In this document: positions 17,106-26,713 of the stretch, one piece after another
How the letters are laid out: every line of letters starts with the position of its first letter
How positions within the stretch are numbered: position 1 is the first letter of the stretch
Assembly (NCBI GenBank): GCA_011390885.1
Contig: JAABRO010000004.1
Location: 1 to 64,000, forward strand
From: Gemmatimonas sp.
Lineage (GTDB): Bacteria > Gemmatimonadota > Gemmatimonadetes > Gemmatimonadales > Gemmatimonadaceae
Reading direction: 5' to 3'
Length of the DNA: 64,000 nt
Program-made: the position numbers and the translations under genes
Notes under the pieces: generated by a model
Database searches by the model: none
What the model was told of the DNA's origin: nothing
What the model saw: the letters and a program-made list of their open reading frames with translations, nothing else

Positions 17106-17785
17106 GTTCGGCTTCGAAGGGGTCCTCGGCGCCGCGCATCGTCGGCGGTGCGGTGCCGGCGCGTTTCCCGGAGCAGGGTGAGGTCCGCGTGCTGTGCGTG
17201 GGCGAGGCGCCCGGACCGCGTGGGGCGGACAAGAGCGGCGTGCCGTTCTTCGGCGACCGCGCGGGCGCGCCGCTGTATCGCGCGCTCGAGGCGGCCGGAG
17301 CGTGTGTGCTGCCGACGGGCACGTGGGCGCTGCCGTGGGATGGTGCCGTCTTCGCGCGCGAGGGGCTGACGCCGACGCTGCGCGGCGTGGCCCTCGGCAA
17401 CGCGTACGATCGCTGCCCCACGGATGATGGCAGGCGGTTTCGTGCGCCGTCGCGCGCCGAACTGGAGTCGCCGGACAACGTCGCGCGTCTGTCCGCCGAC
17501 TTCGATCGCGCGCAGGCGCGTGGCTTGCGGGTGATCGTGGCGCTGGGGCGTGTGGCGTCGCGGGTGTGCGCGTCGGTGCTCGACGCGTCGGTGCTTCACG
17601 AATCTCCCGGCGCCACGCCGGCGCGATGGCCTGGCGTGGAACTCGTCACCGTGCCGCACCCGAGCGCGCAGGGGCTGCTCTCCGCCGCTCCCGATCGCGG
17701 GCGCGGCGCGCGGCTGGCCGATCTGGCGCAGGTGTGGGAGCACGAGCTCGCGCAGATCCTGCGTCGCGCACTGGAGGGCGCATGA
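17102..17785 (+). CDS. Uracil-DNA glycosylase superfamily protein (family 4/5-like)
   Basis: A 227-residue protein with a UDG-superfamily fold. Motif A is [14 protein letters not shown] plus VPFFGDRAG (about 33-55). The GAD/GAN position and FxGD wording look closer to family 5 (UDGb) than to family 4. There is an LGRVA motif at 148-152 and PHPSAQG with His186 in place of the HPS motif. I see no family-4 four-cysteine FeS set: only C32, C68, C105 and C156 are present and their spacing is not typical. It may excise deaminated bases, but it sits between hyuA- and hyuB-like genes with ATGA overlaps at both ends, so another nucleobase- or cyclic-amide-related role should be kept open. Confidence 0.75.
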   Translation: MSSASKGSSAPRIVGGAVPARFPEQGEVRVLCVGEAPGPRGADKSGVPFFGDRAGAPLYRALEAAGACVLPTGTWALPWDGAVFAREGLTPTLRGVALGNAYDRCPTDDGRRFRAPSRAELESPDNVARLSADFDRAQARGLRVIVALGRVASRVCASVLDASVLHESPGATPARWPGVELVTVPHPSAQGLLSAAPDRGRGARLADLAQVWEHELAQILRRALEGA

Positions 17786-19425
17786 CCTCATCATCACCGG
17801 CGCCGCGCGTCACCCCCGACGACGCCTTCGATCCGCTCGCGCTCACCGTGTTCGGCCAGGCGGTCACGATGATTGCCGAGGAAATGGGCACGCGCCTCGA
17901 ACGTGCCGCCGTGTCGCCCAACATCCGCGAGCGGCGCGATGCGTCGTGCGCCGTGTTCGACGCCGAGGGGCGCATGGTGGCGCAGGCGGCGCACATTCCC
18001 GTGCACCTTGGCGCCATGCCGGAGAGCGTGGCGGTGGTGCGGGCGCGTGCCGCCGAGCCGGGTGACCTCTTCCTGCTCAACGATCCCGCGCACGGCGGCT
18101 CGCACCTGCCGGACCTCACCATGGTGGAGGTGATCGCGCATCCGCACGACGCAACCCGTGTGATCGGGTACGTGGCGGTGCGCGCGCATCACGCCGATGT
18201 GGGCGGCATGAGCCCGGGGAGCATGCCGTTCGCTGCCACGGAGCTCGTGCAGGAGGGGCTCATCATTCCGCCGGTGCGGCTCGAGCGCGGCGGTGTCACG
18301 CAGTCCGATGTGCTCGACCTCGTGCTCGCCAACGTGCGCACTCCTGCGGAGCGACTGGGTGACCTGCGCGCGCAGCGCGCCGCCTGCGCGGCGGGGCGGC
18401 AGGGATGGCAGGAGCTGTTCACGCGGCACGGCGATGCGTGGTGCGCGTCGGCGATCGACGCGCTCTTCGACTACACCGAGCGCCGCGCGCGCGCACACCT
18501 GCACGCGCTCGACGGCGTGACGGGCCACTGCGCCGACCAGCTCGAAGGCGACGGCGTGACGAACGCGCCGATCGCCGTGGTGGCCGGTGTGCGCGTGCAC
18601 GAGGGCGCGCTGCTCGTGGACCTCACCGGCTCGAGCGGTGCGGTGGCCGGCAACGTGAACGCGCCGGCTGCCGTCGCGCGCGCGGCGGCGCTGTTCGCGG
18701 TGCGCGTGCTGCTCGACCGCGACGACGTGCCGGTCAACGAGGGCCTCGCCCGCGTGGTGCACGTGCACGTGCCCGACGACTGCGTCGCGAACGCGCGACG
18801 TCCGAGCGCCGTGGCCGCCGGCAACGTGGAACTGTCACAGCGGCTCACGGACGTGATCCTCCAGGCGCTCGGCGAGGGACTCGCCGCCGCTGGTCGCACG
18901 GCCGTCGCGCTCCCCGCGCAGGGGCAGGGCACGATGAACAACGTGACCATCGGTGCGCCGGGGTGGACGTTCTACGAAACGCTCGGTGGTGGCCAGGGCG
19001 CGAGCGGCCGAGCCGATGGCCCGTCGGCCGTGCACGTGGGCATGAGCAACACGCGCAACACGCCCGTGGAGAGCCTCGAGTGGGCGTTCCCGATGCGTGT
19101 CGTGGAGTACGCGGTGCGTCATGGCAGCGGTGGTCCGGGCGCCTTCACCGGAGGTGATGGCATCGTCCGGCGTTACCAGCCGTTGGTGCCGGTCGTGCTC
19201 ACGCTGCTCACCGAACGTCGCGCCGTCGCACCGCGTGGCGCCTTCGGGGGTGAGTCGGGGCAGCCGGGGCGCAACCGGCATGGGGAGCAGGCGCTCCCCG
19301 CCAAGGGACGCTGGCACGTGCCGCCGCTGGACATCGTGAACATCGAGACGCCCGGTGGTGGCGGGTATGGTGTGCCGTTTACGGATACGCCGCGCACCGG
19401 CACCGTGTCGGAGCGTGACGCGTGA
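17782..19425 (+). CDS. Hydantoinase/5-oxoprolinase B-subunit family protein
   Basis: A 547-residue HyuB-type protein. Characteristic elements are [19 protein letters not shown], the [13 protein letters not shown] stretch near 95, [16 protein letters not shown] (about 135-150), and the late [14 protein letters not shown] and GGGQGAS segments. It pairs with the A subunit at 15129 to form an ATP-dependent cyclic-amide hydrolase. The two subunits are usually adjacent or fused; here a UDG-like gene is inserted between them with 4-bp overlaps, which suggests coordinated translation of all three. It converges on the small membrane protein at 19433 with a 7-bp gap. Confidence 0.9.
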   Translation: MTSSSPAPRVTPDDAFDPLALTVFGQAVTMIAEEMGTRLERAAVSPNIRERRDASCAVFDAEGRMVAQAAHIPVHLGAMPESVAVVRARAAEPGDLFLLNDPAHGGSHLPDLTMVEVIAHPHDATRVIGYVAVRAHHADVGGMSPGSMPFAATELVQEGLIIPPVRLERGGVTQSDVLDLVLANVRTPAERLGDLRAQRAACAAGRQGWQELFTRHGDAWCASAIDALFDYTERRARAHLHALDGVTGHCADQLEGDGVTNAPIAVVAGVRVHEGALLVDLTGSSGAVAGNVNAPAAVARAAALFAVRVLLDRDDVPVNEGLARVVHVHVPDDCVANARRPSAVAAGNVELSQRLTDVILQALGEGLAAAGRTAVALPAQGQGTMNNVTIGAPGWTFYETLGGGQGASGRADGPSAVHVGMSNTRNTPVESLEWAFPMRVVEYAVRHGSGGPGAFTGGDGIVRRYQPLVPVVLTLLTERRAVAPRGAFGGESGQPGRNRHGEQALPAKGRWHVPPLDIVNIETPGGGGYGVPFTDTPRTGTVSERDA

Positions 19426-19432
19426 GGGCGGC

Positions 19433-19768
19433 TCAGTGGTCGTCGCGAGCGCGCCACGCGTCGTCGTCGCGCAGGCTGGCGCGCCAGGGCTCGGTCTCCT
19501 CGGGTGCGTCGTCGGCCTCGGCAACCGTGCCATCGGCCGGCCCGTGTCGTGCGTCCCACGCCGCGGCCGAACGTGCGACAACGTCGTCGAGCGAGTCCTG
19601 CGGCGCCGTGCGGGCGCGCCATCGTGTGAGTGCACGCCACGCCAGCAGCGTGAAGACGGCGAGGCCGAGCATCGGCAGCGGATGCCGGATGCCCGGAAGG
19701 GTGACGAGCAGGGCGACGAGCAGCAGCAGGCCGAAGAACGGCGCGCGCGTGCGAAAGAAGCGAAGCAT
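19433..19768 (-). CDS. Small membrane protein, hypothetical
   Basis: A 111-residue protein not assigned to a family. Residues 10-45 contain two short hydrophobic stretches (APFFGLLLLVALLVTLPG and LPMLGLAVFTLLAW) that probably form a hairpin in the cytoplasmic membrane. The C-terminal 60 residues are charged and acidic (EADDAPEETEPW). The ATG at 19768 is only 21 bp from the start of the divergent cation exchanger, so the two promoters would have to overlap or lie within coding sequence. A real gene is supported by the hydrophobic/charged partition; function unknown. Confidence 0.6.
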   Translation of the reverse strand: MLRFFRTRAPFFGLLLLVALLVTLPGIRHPLPMLGLAVFTLLAWRALTRWRARTAPQDSLDDVVARSAAAWDARHGPADGTVAEADDAPEETEPWRASLRDDDAWRARDDH

Positions 19769-19789
19769 GTCCGCGCGGAATGTACTGCC

Positions 19790-20743
19790 ATGCTGATCCT
19801 CACGGGACTCATCCTGCTCGGGCTCACGCTGCTGGTGGTGGGCGCGGAGTGGTTCGTGCGTGGCGCGGCGTCGCTGGCCAGGGCGTTCGGGGTGCCGCCC
19901 ATCGTCATCGGCCTCACGGTCGTGGCGTACGGCACGTCCATGCCCGAGCTCGTGGTCAGCGCCGTGGCCGCGCTCGAGGGGAGCAGTGCGATCGCGCTTG
20001 GCAACGTGGTGGGGTCGAACATTGCCAACATCGGTCTCATTCTCGGCATCACCGCGCTCGTGTCGCCGCCGCTGGTGGATGGCTCGCTTCTGCGCTTCGA
20101 ACTGCCCGTGCTCGCGGCAAGCGCCCTGCTCCTGCCACTCATGTTGTACGACGGGGCGATCGGGCGGTTCGACGCCGCGCTGCTGCTGCTGGGTGCGGCC
20201 GCCTTCACCGTGTTCACCGTGCGCTCCACGCGCGAGGCGGTGGGTGACCAGGGGGTGCAGCCGGACGGTGAGGCGGCCGCGCCGCCACGACGTCTCGCCG
20301 TCGCGATCGCGCTGACCGTGGTCGGACTGGGGCTGCTCTTCGTGGGCGGACGTGTCTTCGTGAACGCCGCGACCGAGATCGCCACGCGCTTCGGCATCAG
20401 CGAGCGGGTGATCGGCCTCACCATCGTGGCCGTCGGCACCTCGCTGCCGGAGCTCGCGGCGTCGCTGGTCGCGGCCTATCGCGGCTTCTCGTCGATCGCG
20501 ATCGGCAACGTGCTCGGCTCGAACATCTTCAACATCGTCTTCGTGCTCGGTGGCGCGGGACTGATCTCGCCGGTTGCCGGCGACCTGCGCGCGCTGCGCT
20601 TCGATCTCTTCCTGCTGTTCGCCTTCACCGGTGTGGCGATCGTCGCCATGCGCGGTCCGCGCCGCATCTCGCGTACCGAGGGCGCGCTCATGCTCGCCGG
20701 CTATGCGACCGCGATGTATGTATTGTCCGCGGGGGCGCGCTGA
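19790..20743 (+). CDS. Calcium/sodium antiporter, CaCA family (YrbG-like)
   Basis: A 317-residue inner-membrane cation/Ca exchanger with the inverted duplication of the family. The first alpha repeat has VAYGTSMPELVVS and GNVVGSNIANIGLILG (about 45-90); the second has VAVGTSLPELAAS and GNVLGSNIFNIVFVLG (about 215-260). The Glu of each SxPEL motif and the Asn/Ser of the GSN motifs are the ion-binding residues. About ten membrane segments, with an acidic cytoplasmic loop near 150-175. YrbG-like proteins exchange Na+ or H+ for Ca2+. ATG 19790 is the only sensible start and leaves almost no leader. Confidence 0.92.
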   Translation: MLILTGLILLGLTLLVVGAEWFVRGAASLARAFGVPPIVIGLTVVAYGTSMPELVVSAVAALEGSSAIALGNVVGSNIANIGLILGITALVSPPLVDGSLLRFELPVLAASALLLPLMLYDGAIGRFDAALLLLGAAAFTVFTVRSTREAVGDQGVQPDGEAAAPPRRLAVAIALTVVGLGLLFVGGRVFVNAATEIATRFGISERVIGLTIVAVGTSLPELAASLVAAYRGFSSIAIGNVLGSNIFNIVFVLGGAGLISPVAGDLRALRFDLFLLFAFTGVAIVAMRGPRRISRTEGALMLAGYATAMYVLSAGAR

Positions 20744-20853
20744 ACGTCGTCCCCGGCACCGAACGGCCGACGCGACGGCGCGCCGGATGGGGAACTCGTA
20801 ACCCGTTGTCGGGGTATGAGTTGAAGGTTCTCTCCCAACACTGACAGGAGCGC

Positions 20854-21333
20854 GTGCCATATATGCAGATCGACATCGGAATCGCTGAAGGTGATCGCAA
20901 GGTCATCGCCGACGGACTTTCGCGCCTGCTCGCCGACAGCTACACGCTGTACCTCAAGACGCACTTCTTTCACTGGAACGTGACGGGTCCCATGTTCCAG
21001 ACGCTGCACGCCATGTTCGAGGTGCAGTACGACGAACTCGCCATCGCCGTGGACGTCATCGCCGAGCGCATTCGCGCGCTCGACCACTATGCGCCCGGCA
21101 CGTACACCGATTTCCAGAAGCTGAGCGCGATTCCGGAAACCACCGGTGTGCCGAAGGCCGAGGAGATGATCCGCGAACTGGTGCAGGGGCAGGAAACGGT
21201 CGTGCGCACGGCGCGCTCGCTGTTCCCCGCCGTCGAGGCCGCGCACGACGAGGCGACGGCCGACCTGCTCACGCAGCGCATCCAGCTGCACGAGAAGACG
21301 GCGTGGATGCTGCGCAGCCTGCTCGAGCGCTGA
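20854..21333 (+). CDS. dps: Dps-family ferritin-like DNA-protection protein
   Basis: A 159-residue Dps protein: a four-helix ferritin-like subunit that forms a 12-mer, oxidises Fe(II) with peroxide and can protect DNA. The ferroxidase-site residues lie in [13 protein letters not shown] and in [22 protein letters not shown], with the HxxxD/E arrangement kept. Two starts are possible: GTG 20854, only 3 bases after AGGAG (20846-20850), or ATG 20863, 12 bases after it. The spacing favours neither, so the first three residues are uncertain. It stands alone with about 110 bp in front, which would hold its promoter. Confidence 0.92.
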   Translation: MPYMQIDIGIAEGDRKVIADGLSRLLADSYTLYLKTHFFHWNVTGPMFQTLHAMFEVQYDELAIAVDVIAERIRALDHYAPGTYTDFQKLSAIPETTGVPKAEEMIRELVQGQETVVRTARSLFPAVEAAHDEATADLLTQRIQLHEKTAWMLRSLLER

Positions 21334-21350
21334 CCCCGGGGGGCGGCGGG

Positions 21351-21974
21351 GTGCGCTATCGCGTGCCCGCCGCTCGGCACACCGCCGAACTCACGATCGA
21401 GCGCAGCCGGTTCCTGTGCACCATCGAGCGCGCCGCCTCTCCGGAGGCGGCGCAGTCGTTCGTGCGTGAGCTGCAGCGAGCGTACACGGGCGCCACGCAC
21501 AACTGCTGGGCCTTCGTGGCTGGCCCGCCGGGTTCCACGAGTCACATCGGCTTGAGCGACGACGGCGAGCCGCATGGCACCGCGGGCCGACCCATGCTCA
21601 CCGTGCTGCTGCACGCTGACGTGGGCGAGATCGCCGCGGTCGTCACGCGCTGGTACGGTGGCGTCAAGCTCGGCACCGGCGGGCTGGCGCGTGCCTACGG
21701 CGGCGCGGTGCAGCAGGCGCTAGCCACGCTCCCTACCGCGTTGCGCGTGGATCGCGTCACGCTGGAGTTCGCGGTGGAGTACGCCGTCGTCACGCCGGTG
21801 CGGCAGCTGCTCGAGGAGCTCGAGGCCGAGGTGCAGCGCGAGGCGTACGCGGAGGCCGTCACGTATTGCGTGGCCGTGGCGCGCGATCGCGTGGACGAAC
21901 TGCGGCGCGTGCTCGCCGATCTCACGCGCGGGCGCGCGGAGGTGCGTGCGGGGACGGCAGAAGGGCAGGGCTGA
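21351..21974 (+). CDS. yigZ: YigZ/IMPACT family protein
   Basis: A 207-residue member of the UPF0029/IMPACT family. The N-terminal domain has the SRFLCTIERA opening, THNCWAFVAG, SDDGEPHGTAGRPML and the RWYGGVKLGTGGLARAYGGA signature (about 100-120). A smaller ferredoxin-like C-terminal domain follows (about 135-200). The family fold is seen in E. coli YigZ and in eukaryotic IMPACT; the bacterial activity is not settled. GTG 21351 is chosen because a Gly/purine-rich ribosome site lies just before it and the length then matches the family. It converges on the MBL hydrolase gene with a 33-bp gap. Confidence 0.9.
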   Translation: MRYRVPAARHTAELTIERSRFLCTIERAASPEAAQSFVRELQRAYTGATHNCWAFVAGPPGSTSHIGLSDDGEPHGTAGRPMLTVLLHADVGEIAAVVTRWYGGVKLGTGGLARAYGGAVQQALATLPTALRVDRVTLEFAVEYAVVTPVRQLLEELEAEVQREAYAEAVTYCVAVARDRVDELRRVLADLTRGRAEVRAGTAEGQG

Positions 21975-22007
21975 CCCGCGACGCGTTCAGGCGCGACCGT
22001 CGCGCGC

Positions 22008-22904
22008 TCACACGGTGAGCGTGAGTCCTTCCCAGGCGGCGATCACGCGCAGCGAACTCCCCGACAGCGCCACCAGCTCGCGGCACTCCTGTACGATGGT
22101 GTCCATCGCGTCGTCGGTGCGGTCGGGGTGATGGTGGAAGAGCACCAGCAGCCCCGCGACGCACTCGATCGCGAAGCGCGTGGCCTCGAGCGCTGACGAG
22201 TGGCCCCATCCGCGGTGGGACGCCAGCTCCGCGTCCACGTACATCGCGTCGTGCACGAGCACCGGCACGCCATGCAGCGCGAGGGTGAGCCCACGGCGCC
22301 AGGCGATCACGTCGGCGTCGCTGCTGGCGTAGTCGAGCTCGTTGTCCGGAGCGTAGGCCACGCCGGCCCCGCGCGCGTCGTCCACGCGAAAGATCGCGGC
22401 GCCGCCAGGATGCCGTGCCGGAAAGCGGTGCACGGTGCACCCGTCGCCCACGTCCACCGGGGCGCCATGCTCGAACCCGTTCACTCGCACCTGGTCGAGC
22501 ACGGCGGGGAGGGGCGGAAAGAGCGGTGGGGCGAGCAGGAGTTCGAGCAGGGCACGCGTGGTCAGCGCGTCCGCGTTGCCGCAGCTCACGCGCACGATGC
22601 GATCGCGCTCGAAGAGCGGCGCGAAGTGCGGCAGCCCGATCACGTGATCGCTGTGGCGGTGCGTAAGGAAGAGGTCGACCGGCGCGCCGGCCTCGAGCTG
22701 CTTGCCCAGCCCGCGGAGGCCGGTGCCGGCATCGAGCACGACGAGCGTGTCATCGTGCGTGCGCACCTCCACGCACGACGTATTGCCACCGTAGCGCACG
22801 GTATGCTGCCCGGGGCTGGGCACCGTGCCACGCGCGCCCCAGCACCGGATGCGAAAGCGCGCGCCGCGCGGCGCGGGGCCTCCGCGTGAAGAAACGACCG
22901 TCAT
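22008..22904 (-). CDS. MBL-fold metal-dependent hydrolase
   Basis: A 298-residue metallo-beta-lactamase-fold hydrolase. The family start CWGARGTVPSPG with RYGGNTSCVEV is followed by the metal motif THRHSDH (H82, H84, D86, H87), a later His in PARHPGG, an Asp in YAPDNEL and a C-terminal His in FHHHPDRTDD. The layout resembles phosphodiesterase-like or AtsA-like MBL proteins rather than lactamases. It lies 14 bp downstream of a Crp/Fnr regulator in the same direction, so it is probably the second gene of that transcript. A cyclic-nucleotide or phosphodiester substrate is an attractive guess because of the neighbour, but is not shown. Confidence 0.85.
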   Translation of the reverse strand: MTVVSSRGGPAPRGARFRIRCWGARGTVPSPGQHTVRYGGNTSCVEVRTHDDTLVVLDAGTGLRGLGKQLEAGAPVDLFLTHRHSDHVIGLPHFAPLFERDRIVRVSCGNADALTTRALLELLLAPPLFPPLPAVLDQVRVNGFEHGAPVDVGDGCTVHRFPARHPGGAAIFRVDDARGAGVAYAPDNELDYASSDADVIAWRRGLTLALHGVPVLVHDAMYVDAELASHRGWGHSSALEATRFAIECVAGLLVLFHHHPDRTDDAMDTIVQECRELVALSGSSLRVIAAWEGLTLTV

Positions 22905-22918
22905 GGCCTCGCGAGGCG

Positions 22919-23608
22919 TCAGAGTTGCGGGCGGGCGCGTGCCTCGAGCGCGGCGCGGTCCACGATGGAGACCTTGCGGCGCACCACCGAGATCCACCCC
23001 TTCTCCTGGAACTCCGACATTGCGCGCGAGACGGTCTCGCGGCTGGCGCCCACCATGTGCGCCATGACCTGGTGCGTGAGGGGCTTGACCAGCGTGGCGG
23101 GCTGTCCGGGCGTCGCATTCTCCACCAGCACGCGCGCCACGCGCCCGGGCACGTCGAGCAGCACGAGCGATCCGATGGTGCCGTCTGCCTGGCGAAGTCG
23201 GCGCGAGAGCTCCATGAGCAGCGCCCACGCCACCTGCGGCTGCGCCTCCACCTGCCGCCGGAAGTCGGCGCGGCGCAGTACGAGCAGGCCGGCCGTGGCG
23301 GTGGCGATCACGTGCGCCGAGCGGGGCCGCCCGTCGATGAGCGACAGTTCGCCGAAGTGGGCCCCCACGCCGAGCACGCCGAGAATCACTTCGCGGCCGT
23401 CCTCGGCCACCAGCACCACCTTCACCTCGCCGGAGCGCACGATGTACAGCGCGTCGCCCGGGTCGCCCTCGCTCACGATCACGGTGCCCTTGCCGTACTT
23501 GTGCTCGCGGGTGATGTCAGCGAACGAGCGCAGCGCAGCGCGGTCGAGCTCGCGGAACAGCGGCACGGTGCCGAGGAAGTCGGCGATGCGATCGAGGGAG
23601 ACGCTCAT
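22919..23608 (-). CDS. Crp/Fnr family transcriptional regulator
   Basis: A 229-residue regulator: cyclic-nucleotide-binding-like beta-roll (about 15-125, with YGKGTVIVSEGDPGDALYIV and GAHFGELSLIDGRPRSA), a long dimerisation helix, and a Crp-type winged helix (HMVGASRETVSRAMSEFQEKGWI, about 185-207). The FGELSLIDGRPRSA stretch is close to the cAMP-binding cassette FGExxLx(7)RSA, so nucleotide binding is plausible; no Fnr-type N-terminal cysteine cluster is seen. ATG 23608 gives the standard length. It is divergent from prfA across a 287-bp region that contains a notable inverted repeat. Confidence 0.92.
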   Translation of the reverse strand: MSVSLDRIADFLGTVPLFRELDRAALRSFADITREHKYGKGTVIVSEGDPGDALYIVRSGEVKVVLVAEDGREVILGVLGVGAHFGELSLIDGRPRSAHVIATATAGLLVLRRADFRRQVEAQPQVAWALLMELSRRLRQADGTIGSLVLLDVPGRVARVLVENATPGQPATLVKPLTHQVMAHMVGASRETVSRAMSEFQEKGWISVVRRKVSIVDRAALEARARPQL

Positions 23609-23766
23609 GGAGGGAGCGGAGAAGCGGAGCGGTTGGTGACCCGACAAGGCGCCGTGGGGCATGGGCGATCTCCTGACGATGCCGACTGGGCAGCGTCTCG
23701 GCAATACGTGAGCGGGCACCGGCCCGCTGCGGAGGCGCGCCGACCGGGCGTCGTGGAACGCGACTC

Positions 23767-23798
23767 GTGCCGCCACTAGGTTTCGCTTGTGGCGGCAC
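23767..23798. promoter_or_regulatory. Inverted repeat enclosing a candidate promoter box before prfA
   Basis: GTGCCGCCA (23767-23775) and TGGCGGCAC (23790-23798) form a perfect 9-bp inverted repeat around 14 bases. The core CCACTAGGTTTC (23773-23784) is repeated exactly at 48301-48312, where it is again flanked by a short inverted repeat. TAGGTTTC resembles a Bacteroidetes-type -7 box (TAnnTTTG). It may combine a promoter and an operator for prfA. The rest of the 23609-23895 divergent region shows nothing else I can assign. Confidence 0.5.
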
Positions 23799-23895
23799 GT
23801 TGCTTGCCACCACGAACCGTACCCCGGAGCGTGTTCGCGGTGCCGTGACCTGGATCACACGGCCAGCGGTCGCGCTTGCCCTCATCGTCACTCCC

Positions 23896-24969
<1,074 letters not shown>

Positions 24970-25000
24970 GTTCGGGGCGTATGGCGACGGTGCGCGTCGC

Positions 25001-25915
25001 GTGACGGTCGAGTCGCTGGCCGCGCTGCGTGACCGGATCGCTGCCGGGTTGCGGGCGTTGCCCGCCGCCGTCGCGCCGGAACACGCGCGACGCGAGGCTG
25101 GGCTGCTGCTCGCCGCACTCACCGGCCGATCGCTGGCCGAGCTGCGCGTGCCGATGCACGACGGGGAAGTCGCACCGGACGCGCTCGTCGCGCGAGTGGA
25201 CGCCGTGCTCTCGCGGCTCGCGCAGGGCATGCCGATGGCGTACGCGACGGGCGTCGCCGCCTTCCGGCACCTCGAGCTGCAGGTGGATCCGCGCGTGCTG
25301 ATTCCGCGCCCCGAGACGGAGATGGTGGTGGAGCACGCGCTGCGTGTCTGTGCCGATCGACCGGGCGGCGTGGCCGTGGACATCGGCACGGGCAGCGGCG
25401 CGATCGCGCTCGCGATTGCGCAGGAAGGGCGCTTCGATCGCGTGATCGCGACGGACGTGAGCGCGGATGCGCTCGACGTCGCCCGGCTGAATGCGTCGCG
25501 TGTGTCGGGCACGCTGCGCTGCCCGGTGGAGTTCCGGCTCGGCGCCGACCTCGCGCCGCTCGGAGGAGAGCGCGTGCGGCTGATCGTGAGCAACCCGCCG
25601 TACATCGCGCACCACGAAGCGGCGGCGCTGCCCGCCGCGGTGCGCGACTGGGAGCCGCCGACGGCGCTGTTCGCGTCGGACGAGGGGATGGCGCGCTACG
25701 CCGCGATCGTGGCCGGTGCGCCGTCGGTCCTGGAGGATGGCGGTTGGCTGGTGTTCGAGTGCGACGCGCGCAGGGCGGATCGGGTGGCGGCGCTGTTCGC
25801 GAGCGACGCCGGCTGGCGCGACGTGCGCGTGGAGCGTGACCTGACGGGGCGGGATCGCGTGTGCGTTGCCAGGGTTGAGCACCGCCCCGGAACGAGCCGT
25901 TCCGTCAGCGATTGA
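25001..25915 (+). CDS. prmC: Peptide chain release factor N5-glutamine methyltransferase
   Basis: A 304-residue SAM-dependent methyltransferase that modifies the glutamine of the release-factor GGQ motif. An N-terminal helical substrate domain is followed by IPRPETE (101-107), the SAM motif DIGTGSG (127-133), TDVSADAL and the catalytic NPPY (198-201). GTG 25001 is used, 31 bp after prfA, and the prfA-prmC pair is a common arrangement. Its last 11 bp overlap the end of the convergent Stv-like gene, so the two 3' ends share sequence. Confidence 0.95.
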   Translation: MTVESLAALRDRIAAGLRALPAAVAPEHARREAGLLLAALTGRSLAELRVPMHDGEVAPDALVARVDAVLSRLAQGMPMAYATGVAAFRHLELQVDPRVLIPRPETEMVVEHALRVCADRPGGVAVDIGTGSGAIALAIAQEGRFDRVIATDVSADALDVARLNASRVSGTLRCPVEFRLGADLAPLGGERVRLIVSNPPYIAHHEAAALPAAVRDWEPPTALFASDEGMARYAAIVAGAPSVLEDGGWLVFECDARRADRVAALFASDAGWRDVRVERDLTGRDRVCVARVEHRPGTSRSVSD

Positions 25916-26462
25916 ACGTGCGCCGCTTGAGTTCGCCGACGATCGGCTTGAACACACCCTTCTTGTTTTCGTTGCGATAGCGTCCGGACAGTCCCTGATA
26001 TTTCGGGTTGTGCACGAAATCGGATGCGTTGAAGCCGATGTCCGCGCCGCCCGCCTCCTTGAGCGACACGTGGCTGCAGCACAGCCAATGGAAGTTCAGG
26101 TCCTCCGGCAGCGGGCCTTCCTCGGTCAACAGGTCGAACAACTCCGACAGATTGATCTGATCGTCCTCGTTCGGCGCGGCGAGGATCTCCGCGTCGTTGC
26201 CCCACACCGATCGGTTCAGTCGCTTCTTCGCATTCTTCGTCCAATCCGCGGGTTGACCGTAGAGCGTCATGTTCGGCACCGTCATGAACGCGCCGTGGCT
26301 CCGTTCCGCGTGTGTCCACTTCCCGCGGAGGATCTTCTCCTCCATGTCGGTCATGAGCAGCTTGGCGAAATGGGTGTAGAAATGCACCGCGCAACGCGCT
26401 GGCACCTTGGTGAAGCCGTCGCTGGGAGTCCAGCCGCCGTGCCCGCTCAAGAAGATGTGCAT
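25905..26462 (-). CDS. Small protein resembling the Stv putative-adhesin domain
   Basis: A 185-residue protein with no signal peptide or membrane segment. It opens with LSGHGGWTPSDGF and TKVPARCAVHFYTHFAK, then NMTLYGQPADW, LCCSHVS and a basic end (YRNENKKGVFKP). The start resembles proteins annotated as putative adhesin (Stv domain) in other bacteria; I rate that as a memory-based lead. Composition differs from its neighbours: more Lys, Asn and Phe, and more A/T-ending codons, as in transferred genes. It converges on prmC with an 11-bp overlap. A 251-bp region without a convincing gene lies upstream. Confidence 0.7.
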   Translation of the reverse strand: MHIFLSGHGGWTPSDGFTKVPARCAVHFYTHFAKLLMTDMEEKILRGKWTHAERSHGAFMTVPNMTLYGQPADWTKNAKKRLNRSVWGNDAEILAAPNEDDQINLSELFDLLTEEGPLPEDLNFHWLCCSHVSLKEAGGADIGFNASDFVHNPKYQGLSGRYRNENKKGVFKPIVGELKRRTFNR

Positions 26463-26713
26463 CGCGCTCCGCCTGCAGTTTGGGTTGGTGGACGACGTGC
26501 GTCTCGGGCGCTGTGCCAGCGCCTGGGCGCCGGGTCAAGCGCGGGGAGATCGTAACGCTCATCAGCGCAGGCGGCAACCAGGGCGCGTGAACCGTGACGC
26601 GGGCGTCGCCGGTCTGCGCCTGTCGCCGGGACGTCGGGAGACCGCGTCGCGCGCGTCGGGCGTCTTCCCGCACGTGGCACCCGTGATGCGGCCCGAGGAT
26701 GATGTCGGCGGCG

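Noticed and set aside
26463-26713. A possible plus-strand reading frame in the gap between the Stv-like gene and the outer-membrane protein
   Set aside because: The translation is Arg/Gly-rich without hydrophobic or conserved pattern and no ribosome site precedes it.
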